Below, in pieces: positions 22,461 to 34,569 of a stretch of 64,000 bases of DNA. Numbering within the stretch: position 1 is the stretch's first letter; the number at the start of each line of letters is the position of its first letter. Below the pieces are notes generated by a model. That model made no database searches. It had not been told where the DNA came from and saw only the letters and a list, made by a program, of their open reading frames with translations. This DNA is from Diadophis punctatus similis (taxonomy: Eukaryota; Chordata; Lepidosauria; Squamata; Dipsadidae). Where the stretch lies: positions 14,732,973 through 14,796,972 of the forward strand of contig JALIGW010000016.1 of assembly GCA_023053685.1 (NCBI GenBank). The letters run 5' to 3'. The position numbers and the translations under genes are program-made.

Positions 22461-23233
22461 CGCAGGCGGTGCAGTTCCAGATTGACCAAGTCCAAAATTT
22501 TAAGCCTGTTCGCGACATCATCAACTTCCAGGCATCAACCATCTCTCCTGATGAAATCATCGGCGTTACCTGTGACGGCCCTGAGCTCAAGAACAGCGAC
22601 AGCTCGGTGGTCTCACACTTCTACAGTCTCGTTTGCAACAGTGAAACTAGCAAACACAAACTAGCCGCATTGATAAGAATGTTTCCTGATTCATGGACGA
22701 TTCTTGATTTCAGACTCATGGAAAATAAATGTTGGAAAACCAATTTTGGGGGAAGATAAAAGGTACGTTGGCACCCATCAGTACTTGGGACATGTGAAAT
22801 AATCAGTTTCGGAGATGATATAACGTTTGAAGCGATGTAAACCGCTTATTCCTGAAACGTTTCACATCCCTTAATTAGTACGTGGTTTGGGGCTATGCGG
22901 TATACATGTTTCTTTGTAGCTCTGGAAAAAAAGAAACGATAACCGCACTGTATGGTATCTGCAACCAGCAGTTTGTTCCTGGTGGCTTGTTCAAAAAACA
23001 GTGCAAGATCAGTTCAGCATGTGGCATCGTTGGTTCTCAAGCTGCTGTGCTTGTGCAACCTGGTATTTTTGTTGAGACAAGTAAGAACAGTGAAAAGTGT
23101 GGGTTCAGGACAAAAGTTCATCCGTGTTGCACAAAAGGAAATTCAACATTTTAGAAGTCCCTGTTGCACTGCTGCACTATTGTGACTGGTGTAACAAACA
23201 GGTCATCTTTTGCGGGGTTTTCTCTCCCATCAG

Positions 23234-23702
23234 TGTTAATGTATTAGCAGAGTATTCCTTGTGTTACCAAGATTGTGCATACAGAAACGTTTAGATTGAG
23301 ATCAGTTGTGAATAAGTACTCAGCCACACACAGATACACTAACTTGAGTTAAGGTTTACTTTAAGAAATAGCATTTTCCTATAAACAGTCCAAAGTCATA
23401 CACTTAATAGTCATAATAACAATCCAAATATTATCAAGTACAAATACATTTTAGCTATAATACATAACTACAACACAGAGAGAAATGCAGAGCATACATA
23501 CACAATGTCTTGCTCTAGTGAGTAGCAGAGAACACAATGAGTAGCAGAGACAAAGACAAACAGAGAGGGACTCCCAGAGAAATAAGCTGTGAACTCTAGC
23601 TCCCTCTTGTGGCAGTCTGCAACACCTCAGCTAAACAGACATATCTCTGTTAAAAGCTAAACATATATTGTCTACCCAACCGTTATGGACAGAGACCTAA
23701 CA
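23234..23702. mobile_element. Solo LTR, copy 1, 5-bp TSD
   Basis: 469 bp beginning TGTTAATG and ending CCTAACA (inverted TGTTA/TAACA ends), flanked by ATCAG at 23229-23233 and 23703-23707. TG...CA ends with a 5-bp TSD fit an LTR retrotransposon or endogenous retrovirus LTR. There are no internal genes. Orientation cannot be fixed from the LTR alone. Confidence 0.88.
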
Positions 23703-24521
23703 ATCAGGAAACAGTTCCTGGGACGAACCAAGTATCGGTAGTCCTCCACTTATGACCACAATTTTTTTTGTTAAGTGAGACATTTGTTAAGTGAGTTTTG
23801 CCTCATTTTACAACCTTTCGCCACAGTTGTTAAATGAATCATTGCAGCTAATAAGTTAGTAACACGGTTGAAGCAGTGGAAATTCTGGATCCAATAGTGG
23901 CCATATGTCAAGGACTACTTGCATTATACAGCCTCTGTTCCCGAAAAATGTGATAGTAAACTATTTTCTATTCCAGAAAAATCCCGACAAGGAACAACTA
24001 AAAGCAAGCTGCAGTCATCTGAGCAAATCTTTGAAGGTAATACTGTAGGTTTTTTTTAAGGGAATACCGTGTGTATTGTGACTCAAATTTAAATTCTTGC
24101 CTCATCGAAGTACTTCCATGTGGGCACATCTCAATTTGTGTCTGCCAAACGATGCAGTGAGGCTACAGAAAACACAGGTTTTGCTTCCATCATTGTAAAA
24201 CAAGTTATAGTGGTGACAATGAGACCTGGGATAAATTTATTCTGCAGTTTCATTAGCAAAATAAAGATATCGGAAGGTGTACAAGTCAGCGCTAGAGTCT
24301 TGTTACATCACCAACTCCGTATTTTGAGTTGCTTGTCCCTGTCAGACCTTTTGATGCTGGCTGGCGATGATAGATATGGTAGCTCATAAGATAAGGGTTG
24401 GTTTATGTAGCTGGTACCCAAAAATAACACGGTAAATCAGTTCAACAAAACACGTTCTTTGAAGTGGACAAAAAACCTACATTAGAGGAAAGCTTACCAT
24501 ATTTAGTCAAAGCAAACATTT

Positions 24522-24969
24522 TGTTAATGTATTAGCAGAGTATTCCTTGTGTTACCAAGGTTGTGCATACAGAAACGTTTAGATTGAGATCAGTTGTGAA
24601 TAAGTACTCAGCCACACACAGATACACTAACTTGAGTTAAAGTTTACTTTAAGAAATAGCATTTTCCTATAAACAGTCCAAAGTCATATACTTAATAGTC
24701 ATAATAACAATCCAAATATTATCAAGTACAAATACATTTTAGCTATAATACATAACTACAACACAGAGAGAAATGCAGAGCATACATACACAATGTCTTG
24801 CTCTAGTGAGTAGCAGAGAACACACTGAGTAGCAGAGACAAAGACAAACAGAGAGGGACTCCCAGAGAAATAAGCTGTGAACTCTAGCTCTCTCTTGTGG
24901 CAGTCTGCAACACTTCAGCTAAACAGACATATATTGTCTACCCAATCGTTATGGTCAAGAGACCTAACA
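24522..24969. mobile_element. Solo LTR, copy 2, 5-bp TSD
   Basis: 448 bp, same orientation and nearly identical to 23234-23702 apart from a deletion of about 21 bp near the end. It is flanked by CATTT at 24517-24521 and 24970-24974. The different TSD shows an independent insertion. Confidence 0.88.
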
Positions 24970-24989
24970 CATTTTCTCTCTCTCTTTTA

Positions 24990-26935
24990 AAGGAATCCAA
25001 AGTATGCATCTATGGCTCAAGCTGCCGTGCTGTTGATCCCAGAAGATCCCAGATGCACATTTCAGACTAAACAAATGCCAGCACACCATCGAAAATCTCA
25101 AAGAACAACGAGGACAGACCACACCAGAGCATATAGAAAGGCTGACAAACCATGGTCAAGACTACTGTCCCTAAGACAAGCTGGAGAAAGGGAAGCCAAA
25201 CTAAACCCCAGAATCAAAGATGAAGCGGAGCCCGAATGGTCGGTCAACATGTCCAGGCTTCCCACTATCTTCCGCAGAACACTAAAGCCTAAACGTATCA
25301 CCCAGGGGATGCCAGTCAACTAGAATTCTTTTGCCAACCTTAGAAGGAGCATTTATAAAACTACCGGATTCCCCACAGAGACCCCAAAAGGCATCCGAAA
25401 GAAGACAAGAACAAAACCAACTCGAAGCAGAAGAGCATCCGGCATAAACCTAAAGAGGTACCAAATTATCATTCTTCCAGAAGAGAAGGGTTGAAACCAG
25501 GATTATTATCATGGCTACATCAGAAATACATACAAAAAGCGAAAGAATTATTAGAAGACAACTTGCATCTCGGCGAACACCAATTCAATAGCAAAACGAA
25601 TCATTTGGATCAAAAGAACGCTCAGCGACCTCACCAAGAAAGGGAAAATCACCAAAGAAAGACCAGTGGTCAAGACCCGTCCTCTTACTCTTCTGTCGAT
25701 GCCTCAAAGCATGCAGGCCAGGCATACTTCTTCGTTCAGTTGTATCATTATCAGGAACCTCAACAGACAAGGGGGCTAAAGGATTGATTAAAAGGCTCAG
25801 ATACCTAACAGAGGGAAGCAAATACTCCAACAACTGCCGACTACAGTGCCTCCGAATAATCAAAGACGTGACCGTAGGTGAAGACAAAATCGCCACCATT
25901 TGATGTCACAAGCTCTTTTTACATCCATAGATCCAAAATTAGCCAATGATCCGAGACAGCGTTGACCTAACCAAATACACCAAAATTGAACTAGCCAGAA
26001 ATGTGGACCTTGCCAAACGTTGCCTACCTACGTACTTCTAGCCGCCCAGAGTCCTTTGGGAGTTGGGCGTCATATAAGTTTAATAAATTAAATTAAATTA
26101 GTTCGGCTGACAAACATATCAACAGATCAGAGGAACACCTGCGGGATCACCGCTTTCTGAACAAATAAGAGACCATAATATCGGTCGTAGTCATATGCAT
26201 ACAACACAAAATATAGATCAGGTATGTAGATGACACCTTTGTTATTATTTAAAAGGGCCAAGTAGGGACAATGCAAGGACCCCTTCAACAACATCTTCAA
26301 ATTCACTAGGGAATGGAGTTTGGGGGGGGATCATACTACCTTTCCTTGGATATCTTCATTCCAGATGGCAAATTGGTAATGGCAAATTAGAAATACACGT
26401 CAGTTGTAAAGCCACCACACCAACCAACAACAGACTGGCGTCACTGCAGCACACAAACCGACCAAAGCCCTCCAAAATAGTAAACCAAAAGACCCAGCAG
26501 CCCCCAGAAGAAAAAAACAGGAACAATCTACAACATATATTGCAAGGCCCATAACAGCTACTCTGGATAAACAGACAGAAGACTAGCATATCATGTCTAT
26601 AAATGCCAATTAGCAGTCAGAAGACACGAAAACTCCTCACCATCAATAAACATCCAGATGAACCGAGATTAACACCAAGATTAACATTAGACCAACCATC
26701 AAGAAGCAAGCAATACCCCAGTCAAGGGACTGACAAGCTAACAGCAACCCATCGAGGCCACTCCTACTAACCCTGATAAGGCAAGCCACTCTAGTGTATA
26801 AAATGAGAACAAACCCTACTAGAAGTGATGATATTACCTAGTTTGGTAATGAAATAGCTGCAAGAAAACGCCAAAGCTCAGAAATCACCAAGGACTCAAC
26901 AGTTCAACCCTGAGCTACAGATATTCTCTTCCATT
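24990..26935 (+). mobile_element. Penelope-like element, longer decayed copy
   Basis: The translated remnant carries YVDDTFVII (about 26226-26252, catalytic YVDD), FLDIFIPDGKL and, near the 3' end, the GTTTGGTAATGAAATAGCTG and GAGCTACAGATATTCTC sequences seen inverted at 13376-13492. Multiple frameshifts and stops. A CR1 3' tail (26037-26100) interrupts it. Confidence 0.75.
26037..26100 (+). mobile_element. CR1 3'-end fragment nested in Penelope-like element
   Basis: CTAGCCGCCCAGAGTCCTTT, GGGAGTTGGGCGTCATATAA and a TTAAAT tail. Confidence 0.75.
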
Positions 26936-27120
26936 GATATGTACGGCTGATTTGGTAAGATATTGAAGTAATCCTGAAACCGATACCATTACTAGCAGAA
27001 CGATAGATAACTTTGGAATGTACTGGGTTATCCTACCTAGAAGGGCTTTTAAAATTACAAATAACGTCACGCCAAAGGATGGCGTGAAAATCGAGGTTCT
27101 TATTCATAAGACTGATGGGA

Positions 27121-27191
27121 TTGTCATGATGATTGGCAAGATGTTCAACTGCTCTGAAAAGAGAGAATGATGTAACAGCCATTCTGAACAA
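27121..27191 (+). ncRNA. SNORD6: C/D-box snoRNA, SNORD6-like (28S rRNA guide)
   Basis: Box C ATGATGA (27126-27132), D' CTGA (27154-27157), a C'-like ATGATGT (27167-27173) and box D CTGA (27184-27187) occur in the standard order. The terminal stem is TTGT (27121-27124) with ACAA (27188-27191). The 13 nt directly before D', ATGTTCAACTGCT (27141-27153), are a perfect complement of 28S rRNA AGCAGTTGAACAT. The fifth nucleotide from D' pairs with G2411 by my count, which fits the second 28S guide of the human TAF1D locus. It lies in the intron between the host exon-like blocks at 23977 and 28342. The guide before box D has no target I recognise. Confidence 0.84.
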
Positions 27192-27607
27192 AGTGATTGA
27201 AGTAGCCTTTCTACCAATAGCTAGTTGACTTTCTGGGCCCTTGCTGTATAAAAATGACATTCCTTGGAAATTTATATTGCTGAGCAAGTGATGAGATTAC
27301 CAAGAGGGCATAATTGATTCTTGATACAATGGGAAGTAATTGAACAGAGGGCCCAGAAACTAGCGTGGATGAACAGTGGGCTCCCTTATTGGTGATGACA
27401 GACATAGAGTGCAAACACTCAGCTCTTTTCAAGAGAGATTTTTTCTCTCGGGAATCAATCTTTTGCTGCCATTTTAGGTGAAATAAATGGAAGCTGTCAT
27501 ATATTCTTGAAAATAAGCTTAATACAGCTTTTCCTCTGTCATTTAAAAAGAACCAATTAGGAAGAGGAAGATCAGGAGAAAAGGAAAATCCTAGGCATAG
27601 CCTAGTC

Positions 27608-27991
27608 CTGTGATGGCGAACCTATGGCATGGGTGCCACAAGTGGCACGCGGAGCCATATCGGTGGGCACGCGAGCTCAGGTCCGGCGTGCATGTGTGCA
27701 CCAGCCGGCTGATTTTCGGGCCTTCTGGGCCCACTGGGAGTCGGGAAACAGGCTGTTTCCAGCCTCCAGAGGGGGTGGGGAAGGCCGTTTTCACCCTCCC
27801 CAGGCTCCTAGAAAGGCTCTGGAGCCTGGGGAGAGCGAAAAATGGGCGTGCCATTGCATGCTGGGAGCAGTGGGGTCATGCGTGCATGTGCGGGGGTGCA
27901 TGGAATTATGAGTGTGGGCATACACACACGTGATCCCCCACATTCCCCCCCCCCTTTTGGCACGCGAACCAAAAAAGGTTCACCATCACTG
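27608..27991. mobile_element. CAGTGATGGC-type MITE, 8-bp TSD
   Basis: CTGTGATGGCGAACCTATGG to AAAGGTTCACCATCACTG, flanked by GCCTAGTC at 27600-27607 and 27992-27999. GC-rich interior. Confidence 0.88.
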
Positions 27992-28608
27992 GCCTAGTCT
28001 TTTCTCTCCAGTTTAAGAACAGGAGAAAGCCTTATCAAAAGTTTGTTTCGATGGAATATATTTTCCCTGGAGATTGGTCCCTAAAAAACCCAGAGCCTAA
28101 AGCAGCAGTTACTTAAATAAGGAGTCTGTGGCAAATAAAATTTTGTAGAAAAAAATAGTTTGGCAATAGGGTGGGGGGAAGTAGGTTAAAATCCATCAAG
28201 CTTGCTGGTATATATATCTCAACCCAACTTAACTTGCAAGGTAGTTGAAATTGATAGCTGAAGTTTTCTGTGACTATAGGAAAAGAAGAATGTAACTCTT
28301 GATAGCCTTGCACACTTACTCATTTTTATGTTTTTCTGCAGCTGCAAGTTGACAGCTGGTTTTCCCTGGTGAGCCCACAGCATAAGCGAACTGCAGCCGC
28401 TTCAGATGAAGAAACAGGCACGGCTTGGTATGGAATCTCATTTCCTTTTCCTCTTTCAAATTACGAGCAGCACATTGAACGTTGGCTGGATTTTTATACA
28501 TCTGCCACAGAGGTGGTATTCAGCCGGTTTGAATATGTGTCGTCTTCACCATAGTGATATATATACCAACTGTGGCTAACCTTTAAGTGTCTAATCCACC
28601 ATAGCTAC

Positions 28609-30244
28609 CATATTTTTCGGAGTATAAGACGCACCTTTTTACCCCCCAAAAGAGGGTGAAAATTTGGGTGCGTCTTATACACCGAATGCAGACCTACCCA
28701 CCCACCAGCCCCCACCCTTCAGCGGTTTTCGGCCGGAGCCACTGCCGCCGCTGTCCCCACCACCGCTGTCCCCACACCCACAGCTGTCCCAGCCGCCCTC
28801 TCTGCCGCTGTTCCCACCGCCAACAAACAGAGGAGTTTCTGCTGTCCGCGTGAGACTGGAGCCGAAGAACTCCCCCGACCCAGACCTTCCAACCTTCCCC
28901 TCCATGGTTCAAAACTCTCGGGAGCGAGTCTAAACTCGCTTCCCTTCCCCTTTCCCGCGACTCGAGCGCTGAAATCTACCCCGACCCCACTTTCTGCCAA
29001 TTGCCCCGGGAGTTGCGCTCGGCCACCTGCAGTCTGCTAGCAGCACTGCCGCCGCCTCCAGCCGGCCACCATTAAAGAGACTCAGCCAAACAATATGGGA
29101 GGGGAGAAAGAGGATCCGCGGAGCGCAAAGCGGAGCGCAATTACCGACTCTTCCCCCCCTCCCCAAGGGAAGAAGGAACCGCGATGTGACCGGGAACAAA
29201 TCTCCCCCACCGCCTCCAGGAGGCAGTTGGAAATAAAGCCGGGCGGAGACATGGCGCCCCCCCCACTGCACACGCACACACCCAGATACCCCACGGCAGC
29301 CCTCCGCATGTCTGCCCAAGCGCCTGTCTCGCGTCGTAACTGGGCTGCTGCCCTCCCGATTCTTACCCGCCACTGGCCCTTTCTTGCCTTCCTAATCTGC
29401 TGGCGGGAAAGGGGGGAACGGACAGCAGCCGCCGCCAGAACACGCAGCAGGGTATTTAGTCCGGGTTGTTCCCGAGACGCGGCTGGTCTGCTCTCCTATT
29501 CCCACCCTGAAAGGGCAGCTGGGCTTCAAGCCAGTTCGTCTAACCCTGCTCCGCTGTTTCTACCTCGAACCGTATGACTGGAGGAGGAATTCTGGGAGTT
29601 GAAGTCCACAAGGCTTAAACTTGCCAAGGGGGTGCAAGGGTCTTCAAACTTGTGGACTTCAATTCCCAGAATTCCTCCTCCAGTCATGCTAGCTCAGGAA
29701 TTGAAGTTGAAGTCCACAAGTCTTAAAGCTGTCAAGTTTGAAGACCCTTGCACCCCTAACCCAGGGGTCTTCAAACTTGACAGCTTTAAGACTTGTGGAC
29801 TTCAACTCCCATTCCTGAGCTAGCATGACTGGAGGAGGAATTCTGGGAGTTGAAGTCCACAAGGCTTAAAGCTGTCAAGTTTGAAGACCCCTGGGTTAGG
29901 GGTGCAAAGGTCTTCAAACTTGGCAAGACTTTTTACAACCATGTACACTTTTTACAAACTTCAAACTTGACAGCTTTAAGACTTGTGGACTTCAACTCCC
30001 ATTCCTGAGCTAGCATGACTGGAGGAGGAATTCTGGGAGTTGAAATCCACAAGGCTTAAAGCTGTCAAGTTTGAAGTTTGTAAAAAGTGTACATGGTTGT
30101 AAAAAGTATTCTGCTACACTGGTATTTTATTAAATAATATATTACTGCACCATTTGGTTCAGAATACTTTTTTCCTTGTTTTCCTCCTCTAAAATCTAGG
30201 TGCATCCTATATTCCGGTGCATCCTATACTCCGAAAAATACGGT
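28609..30244. mobile_element. CCGTATTTTTCGG-type element enclosing a GC-rich block and nested MITEs
   Basis: Left end ACCATATTTTTCGGAGTATA, right end ATACTCCGAAAAATACGGTA (30222-30243). Between them lie a strongly GC- and CpG-rich segment (about 28700-29560), unlike the AT-rich surroundings, and then a cluster of inverted CTGTGGACTTCAACTCCCA MITE units (29580-30100). The GC-rich part has no ORF I recognise. Confidence 0.6.
29580..30110. repeat. Cluster of interlocking palindromic MITE units
   Basis: GGAGGAATTCTGGGAGTTGA and its complement alternate at least five times, with matching GCTGTCAAGTTTGAAG and TTTTTACAAACTTCAA segments. The cluster could fold into several alternative cruciforms. 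Confidence 0.75.
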
Positions 30245-31033
30245 AATTTATACGACAAATGTGGCAAACCCTGCTTATTCCTTTCCCTATTAGTATTAAA
30301 CTGACTATAGGCCTCACAGCTTATGGATTGTAATTTTAGTAGTGTAGACCATGTTTAATTGACAGACTGGATTTTATCATGGATTTTCATCTGTTATTTA
30401 TTATTTTATTTTATAACTTTTAATTGTATATTTACTGATTGTTTTTGTTTGTTCTAGTCTCTGGTCTATGACTGTAATGAATTGAATTGAATTGAAATTG
30501 AACAGAATTGGCCTTGGATGATCCAAAACCGTCACAAGCACCACCACTTGGACTTGGAGAAAGTAGCAAGTCAATTATTGGTGACTCCGAAATTGAAAGT
30601 AATCTTCCTGACTGCTGGACATTGCAACGGTATAAAAACTTTAGGTTAAAAAGTTAGGTTCTAAATATTGTTCAAACCATGACTTCGCATAAGAGAAAGA
30701 TGTTCATGTGTCCAAAAAAAAATGGAAACATTTCCAGATTGAGGCAGCAGGGAAAAATAAATTGCAACAAGCGTCTCAAGAGGCAACTGGACTTTCTGGT
30801 TTTTCTTTGAAGATGTTTCACTTCTCACCCAAGAAGCTTCTTCCGCTCTGACTGGATGGCATCAGAGCTGAAGAAGCTTCTTGGGTGAGAAGTGAAAGGT
30901 CTTTTTTTAAAAAAAAACCTGAAAGTCCAGTTGCCTTTTGAAAAAGCATCTTTGGGATTCTGACTGGATGGTGGGGATTGGAAGGATTTCTATTCCTTGC
31001 AGACAGCTGGTCATTTGCATCCTTTTTTATTTA

Positions 31034-31806
31034 TTTAAGATTCATTTATTTATTTAGGATTCTTACATGCCGCCCTACTCCCTGGGGACTCAGGGCGGCG
31101 TACAACATTTGAAGAACCACTAAACAATCTAATTTAAAGCAATTTAAAATGCATTTTAAAAAGCATACAAAATCTTAACATCCATAGGGGAGACCAAGAT
31201 GAAGTTGTCTCAAAACCCCGCCTGCAGGAAGAGCCATGTCTTCACGGCTTTTCGGAAGGCCAGCAAGGGGGGGGGATAGCAATAGCACTTAGACTTATAT
31301 ACCGCTTCATAGTGCTTTACAGCCCTCTCTAAGCGGTTTACAGAGTTCAGCATATTGCCCCCAACAATCTGGGTCCTCATTTTACCGACCTCAGAAGGAT
31401 GGAAGGCTGAGTCAACCTTGAGCCGGTGACATTTGAACTGCTGAACTGCAGTGCTGCACTTTAACCATTGCGGGATAATTCGTATCTCTGGGGGGAGTTG
31501 GTTCCAGAGAGCAGCCCCCCCCCCACAGAGAAGGCCCTCCCCCTAGGCCCCGCCGCCGACATTGTTTGGTTGACGGGACCTGGAGGAGACCCACTCTGTG
31601 GGATCTGACCAGTCGAAGGGAAGTATGAGGTAGAATGCAGTCCCGGAGGTAACCTGGTCCTAAGCCATGTAGGGCTTTAAAGATGATGATTAACACCTTG
31701 AAATGTACCCGGAGACCAATGGGCAGCCAATGCAACTGGCGGAGTATAGGTGTTACGTGGGTGTATCTTGAAACACCCACCACAGCACGCGCAGCCGCAT
31801 TATAGA
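31034..31806 (-). mobile_element. CR1 LINE fragment (minus) with nested SINE
   Basis: The minus-strand frame encodes THVTPILRQLHWLPIGLRV, FKALHGLGPGYLRDCILPHT and LLQVPSTKQCR, as in the intact CR1 at 2300-4262. A minus-strand tRNA-derived SINE (31276-31470) interrupts it, and the 3' end (GCCCTGAGTCCCCAGGGAG complement) is near 31075-31100. Confidence 0.85.
31276..31470 (-). mobile_element. tRNA-derived SINE nested in CR1
   Basis: TTAGACTTATATACCGCTTC to TTTAACCATTGCGG on the plus strand; reverse complement of the 5402-type SINE with a damaged head. Confidence 0.82.
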
Positions 31807-32411
31807 ATCATTGAGGCCACTTTCGGAGGTTTATCTCTGTCCTCAGGGTTATCTGAGTAGTGCCAATGGGTGTGGAGCCTTTTTGGAACTGCTGAAAGGG
31901 CTGTGTTGTAGCCTGGAGATAGAGGATGTTGAGTTGGATTGGTAAAATGTATGAAGTCCTTACATCATAGATATCCATGAGACTATCCATAGATAGTCCC
32001 AAAATGGTGAACCGAACCTGTCTAGATGTAACCGTATTGAAAAACCAATGTTGAGGTCTATCCCGATGGTGCCTAACTGTGGCTTCTTTATCGTTGGAAA
32101 CGCCTCATAAAGTGACCGACTTGTGATTTCGTTTTACCCATCAATCTTCTGCGTTTGATGGGTGCAGTAAAATTGCAAGACAGTAAAGATCTTCGGACAG
32201 TCCCAGGATTCCTCCTAAAGAACAGCCATGAAGAAATGCTTTCTCACTCTGCAGGTGGCGGGATGTGACATCCGTCGTGCTGACCCTTCGGAAAAGGTGT
32301 CCGTGAAAAGGTAATGTGACCAATTTTGCCTCGTTTAGTTTTGATCGTAGCCTTCAGAGCCTCGAAGGCACATAAACCCTCCTTTGGCCTGAAATTTGGA
32401 TCGCTTAAAAC

Positions 32412-32546
32412 AGGGGTCTCCAACCTTGGCAACTTTAAGACTTGTGGACTTCAACTCCCAGAATTCCTCAGCCAGCAAAGCTGGCTGAGGAATTCTGGGA
32501 GTTGAAGTCCACAAGTCTTAAAGTTGCCAAGGTTGGAGACCCCTGG
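32412..32546. mobile_element. Palindromic hAT MITE
   Basis: CAGGGGTCTCCAACCTTGGC pairs with its complement near 32527-32546; the two arms of ~66 bp are essentially perfect around an AAA centre. Flanks GCTTAAAA/GTTCAAAA fit an aged 8-bp TSD. Confidence 0.85.
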
Positions 32547-32814
32547 TTCAAAATACTTCAAGATGATGAAATAACAAAAAAGAGACCTTAATTTCCTTGA
32601 CGAAAATACGATTGCAGCGTCCTAAATTCTGGGAAGATACTGCAAGGATGGAGAATATGAAAACATTCTTGTGGTCTATTTCAAATATCTTAACTAGATA
32701 ATATAGTAGGACCTTGCTTTCAGTTTTCACATTGAAGTGACAAGTGAAAATCCACCGCTAATTGCTTAAAATAAATACACCTTTATTTTAGATCATAATA
32801 TCATATAGATAGCC

Positions 32815-33490
32815 CTTGATGGGTGACTGTTTAATAAGAGCTTGCCCATCATGGTTGTAAGTCATGACAGTCGTAAATCGGCTCGCCCATCTGCCCGACC
32901 CAATTTTACAACTTTTTTTGTGGTGTAGGCCTTAAGCAAACGCAGCAATCCTAAAACGGCCACTACAGTCCTTAAGCAAACATTAACGGTTCCCTAATGG
33001 GACTGGTTTTGCCGAAAATGCTGGCTTTTGGCAAAACCATCATAAAACGATCACATGATTGCAGGGCATTGCAGACAGCCCTAAATGTGGGCCCATTATC
33101 AAGTGCCCAACAAGCGGTCCTAAGGTGAGGACTACCTGTAGAGATAGTCCTCAACTTAGAACAGTTCACTTAGTGACTGTTCAAAGTTATAACGGCACTG
33201 AAAAAAGAGTTATGACTGTTTTTCAGAATTACATTTGTAGCCTCCCGATAATCAGAACTCACATGCTTTGCAACCGGTTCATACTTATGGACATTGCTGT
33301 GTCCCAGGGTCACGTGGTCGCATTTTGTGACCTAATGAGGGAGCCAGGTTTACTTAACAACCGAGTTACTAACGTATCCACTGCAGTGATTCACTGAACA
33401 ACTGAGGCAAGACAGGTCGTAAAATGGGGCAAAGCTCACTGAACAAATTTTGGGCTCAATTGTGGTCGTAAGCTAAGGACTACCTGTACT
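32815..33490. mobile_element. ACAGGTAGT-type repeats, two adjacent copies
   Basis: TTGATGGGTGACTG...GGACTACCTGTAGAG then TAGTCCTCAACTTAG...AAGGACTACCTGTAC. Non-coding, similar to 10797-11157. Confidence 0.55.
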
Positions 33491-34563
33491 TGGTCTCTAC
33501 CAAGGCTGCTTGAAAAATCTTATTTCTGGTATGCTGTGGACGTGACCGCAAAGTAATTCCTCTAGATTTTTACATTGCTGCCATGGTAGCAACAAATCTG
33601 GTGGGAACATTAGAAAAAAATATATATTAAGAATTGAGAATCTAAAAGCTGCAAATTGAAGCATGTCTGTCGCTTTGTGCCTTCTTCCCTCGCTCCACTT
33701 GCGTTCTCATCTGAAACAGATTAATAACTCGGAACTTAAGATCCATGTGCCGTAACTTGATGCTTAACCACGTTTCACCCTGTTTCCAGCAGTGAGCCTT
33801 TATCGAAATACCCCCCAGGAAATCTCAGTGGGAATCTGCAAAGTTGGCTGAAAGTGGACTTCGAGCCAAAGGTAAGGGGAAAAAAAAAGGAAGGCTGCGG
33901 AGAAGATGCCATAGAGAAGGTCACTTCAAAGAGGGCTGTGTTGCCGATGAACAGGCAGCTCTTAACGCGGCGACCTTAGATGGAAATCCTCCGCAGGATA
34001 TCGAGGGGGTACCTGGAGCGCTCTGTGATCTATACCAGAGGAGACACGTTCAAAAAAAAGTCAAAAAGCGGGTGGAAGGCTCCCTTGTGTTGCACTTAGG
34101 ATGAATGACTAGATGGGAAGGTTGTTAATTGGAGAGGAGATTGGAAAAAAAAAAGCCTGTTACAAATTCCAATCACTATTTAGAAGACGTGTCCTCCATT
34201 CGGCTGCAGTAACCAGATACAGCAGCTAAGCCAGCTTTCTAAATCTCCATTGAGGGCTGGTGGAAAGGTCGATACGTTGGATTGATTTTATGAGTATACT
34301 TTGCTTCCTTTTCAGGTTGCTGGCTCTTAGAAGAATGCCAAGGGGAAGACATGGAACAGAAATGGTCTCCGACCAAATATTTGGGCATTAAGTAATGCTT
34401 GAAAAATTGTGGAATCCGCTGATTAACTGCCAAAACCGTGAGGTGTGCGTTTCTTGTAAGCAGCCATATTCTTGTGTGCTTCTAATTGTTAAACAGATAT
34501 TTGTTTGAATACTGTAACTCTCCAACTGCTTTTGCTGTACCGTGGTTAATGATAGCTTATTTT

Positions 34564-34569
34564 AATAAA
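34564..34569 (+). terminator. Poly(A) signal of the snoRNA-host transcript
   Basis: AATAAA about 250 nt after the 34316 acceptor on the plus strand. It sits about 390 bp from the opposing CEP295 signal, so the two transcripts converge closely. Confidence 0.5.

Noticed and set aside
22437..22759. Plus-strand frame of 96 codons (MQFQIDQVQNFKPV...)
   Set aside because: Its 5' part is antisense to a LINE fragment on the minus strand; no splice-consistent neighbours or known homologue.
22893..22948. Hairpin TGCGGT / GTTTCTTT ... AAAGAAAC / ACCGCA with an internal loop, resembling half of an H/ACA snoRNA
   Set aside because: No ANANNA hinge or ACA box at the required distance and no convincing second hairpin; kept out of the feature list.
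24365..24380. GCGATGAT resembling a box C
   Set aside because: No box D with a terminal stem within 60-120 nt.
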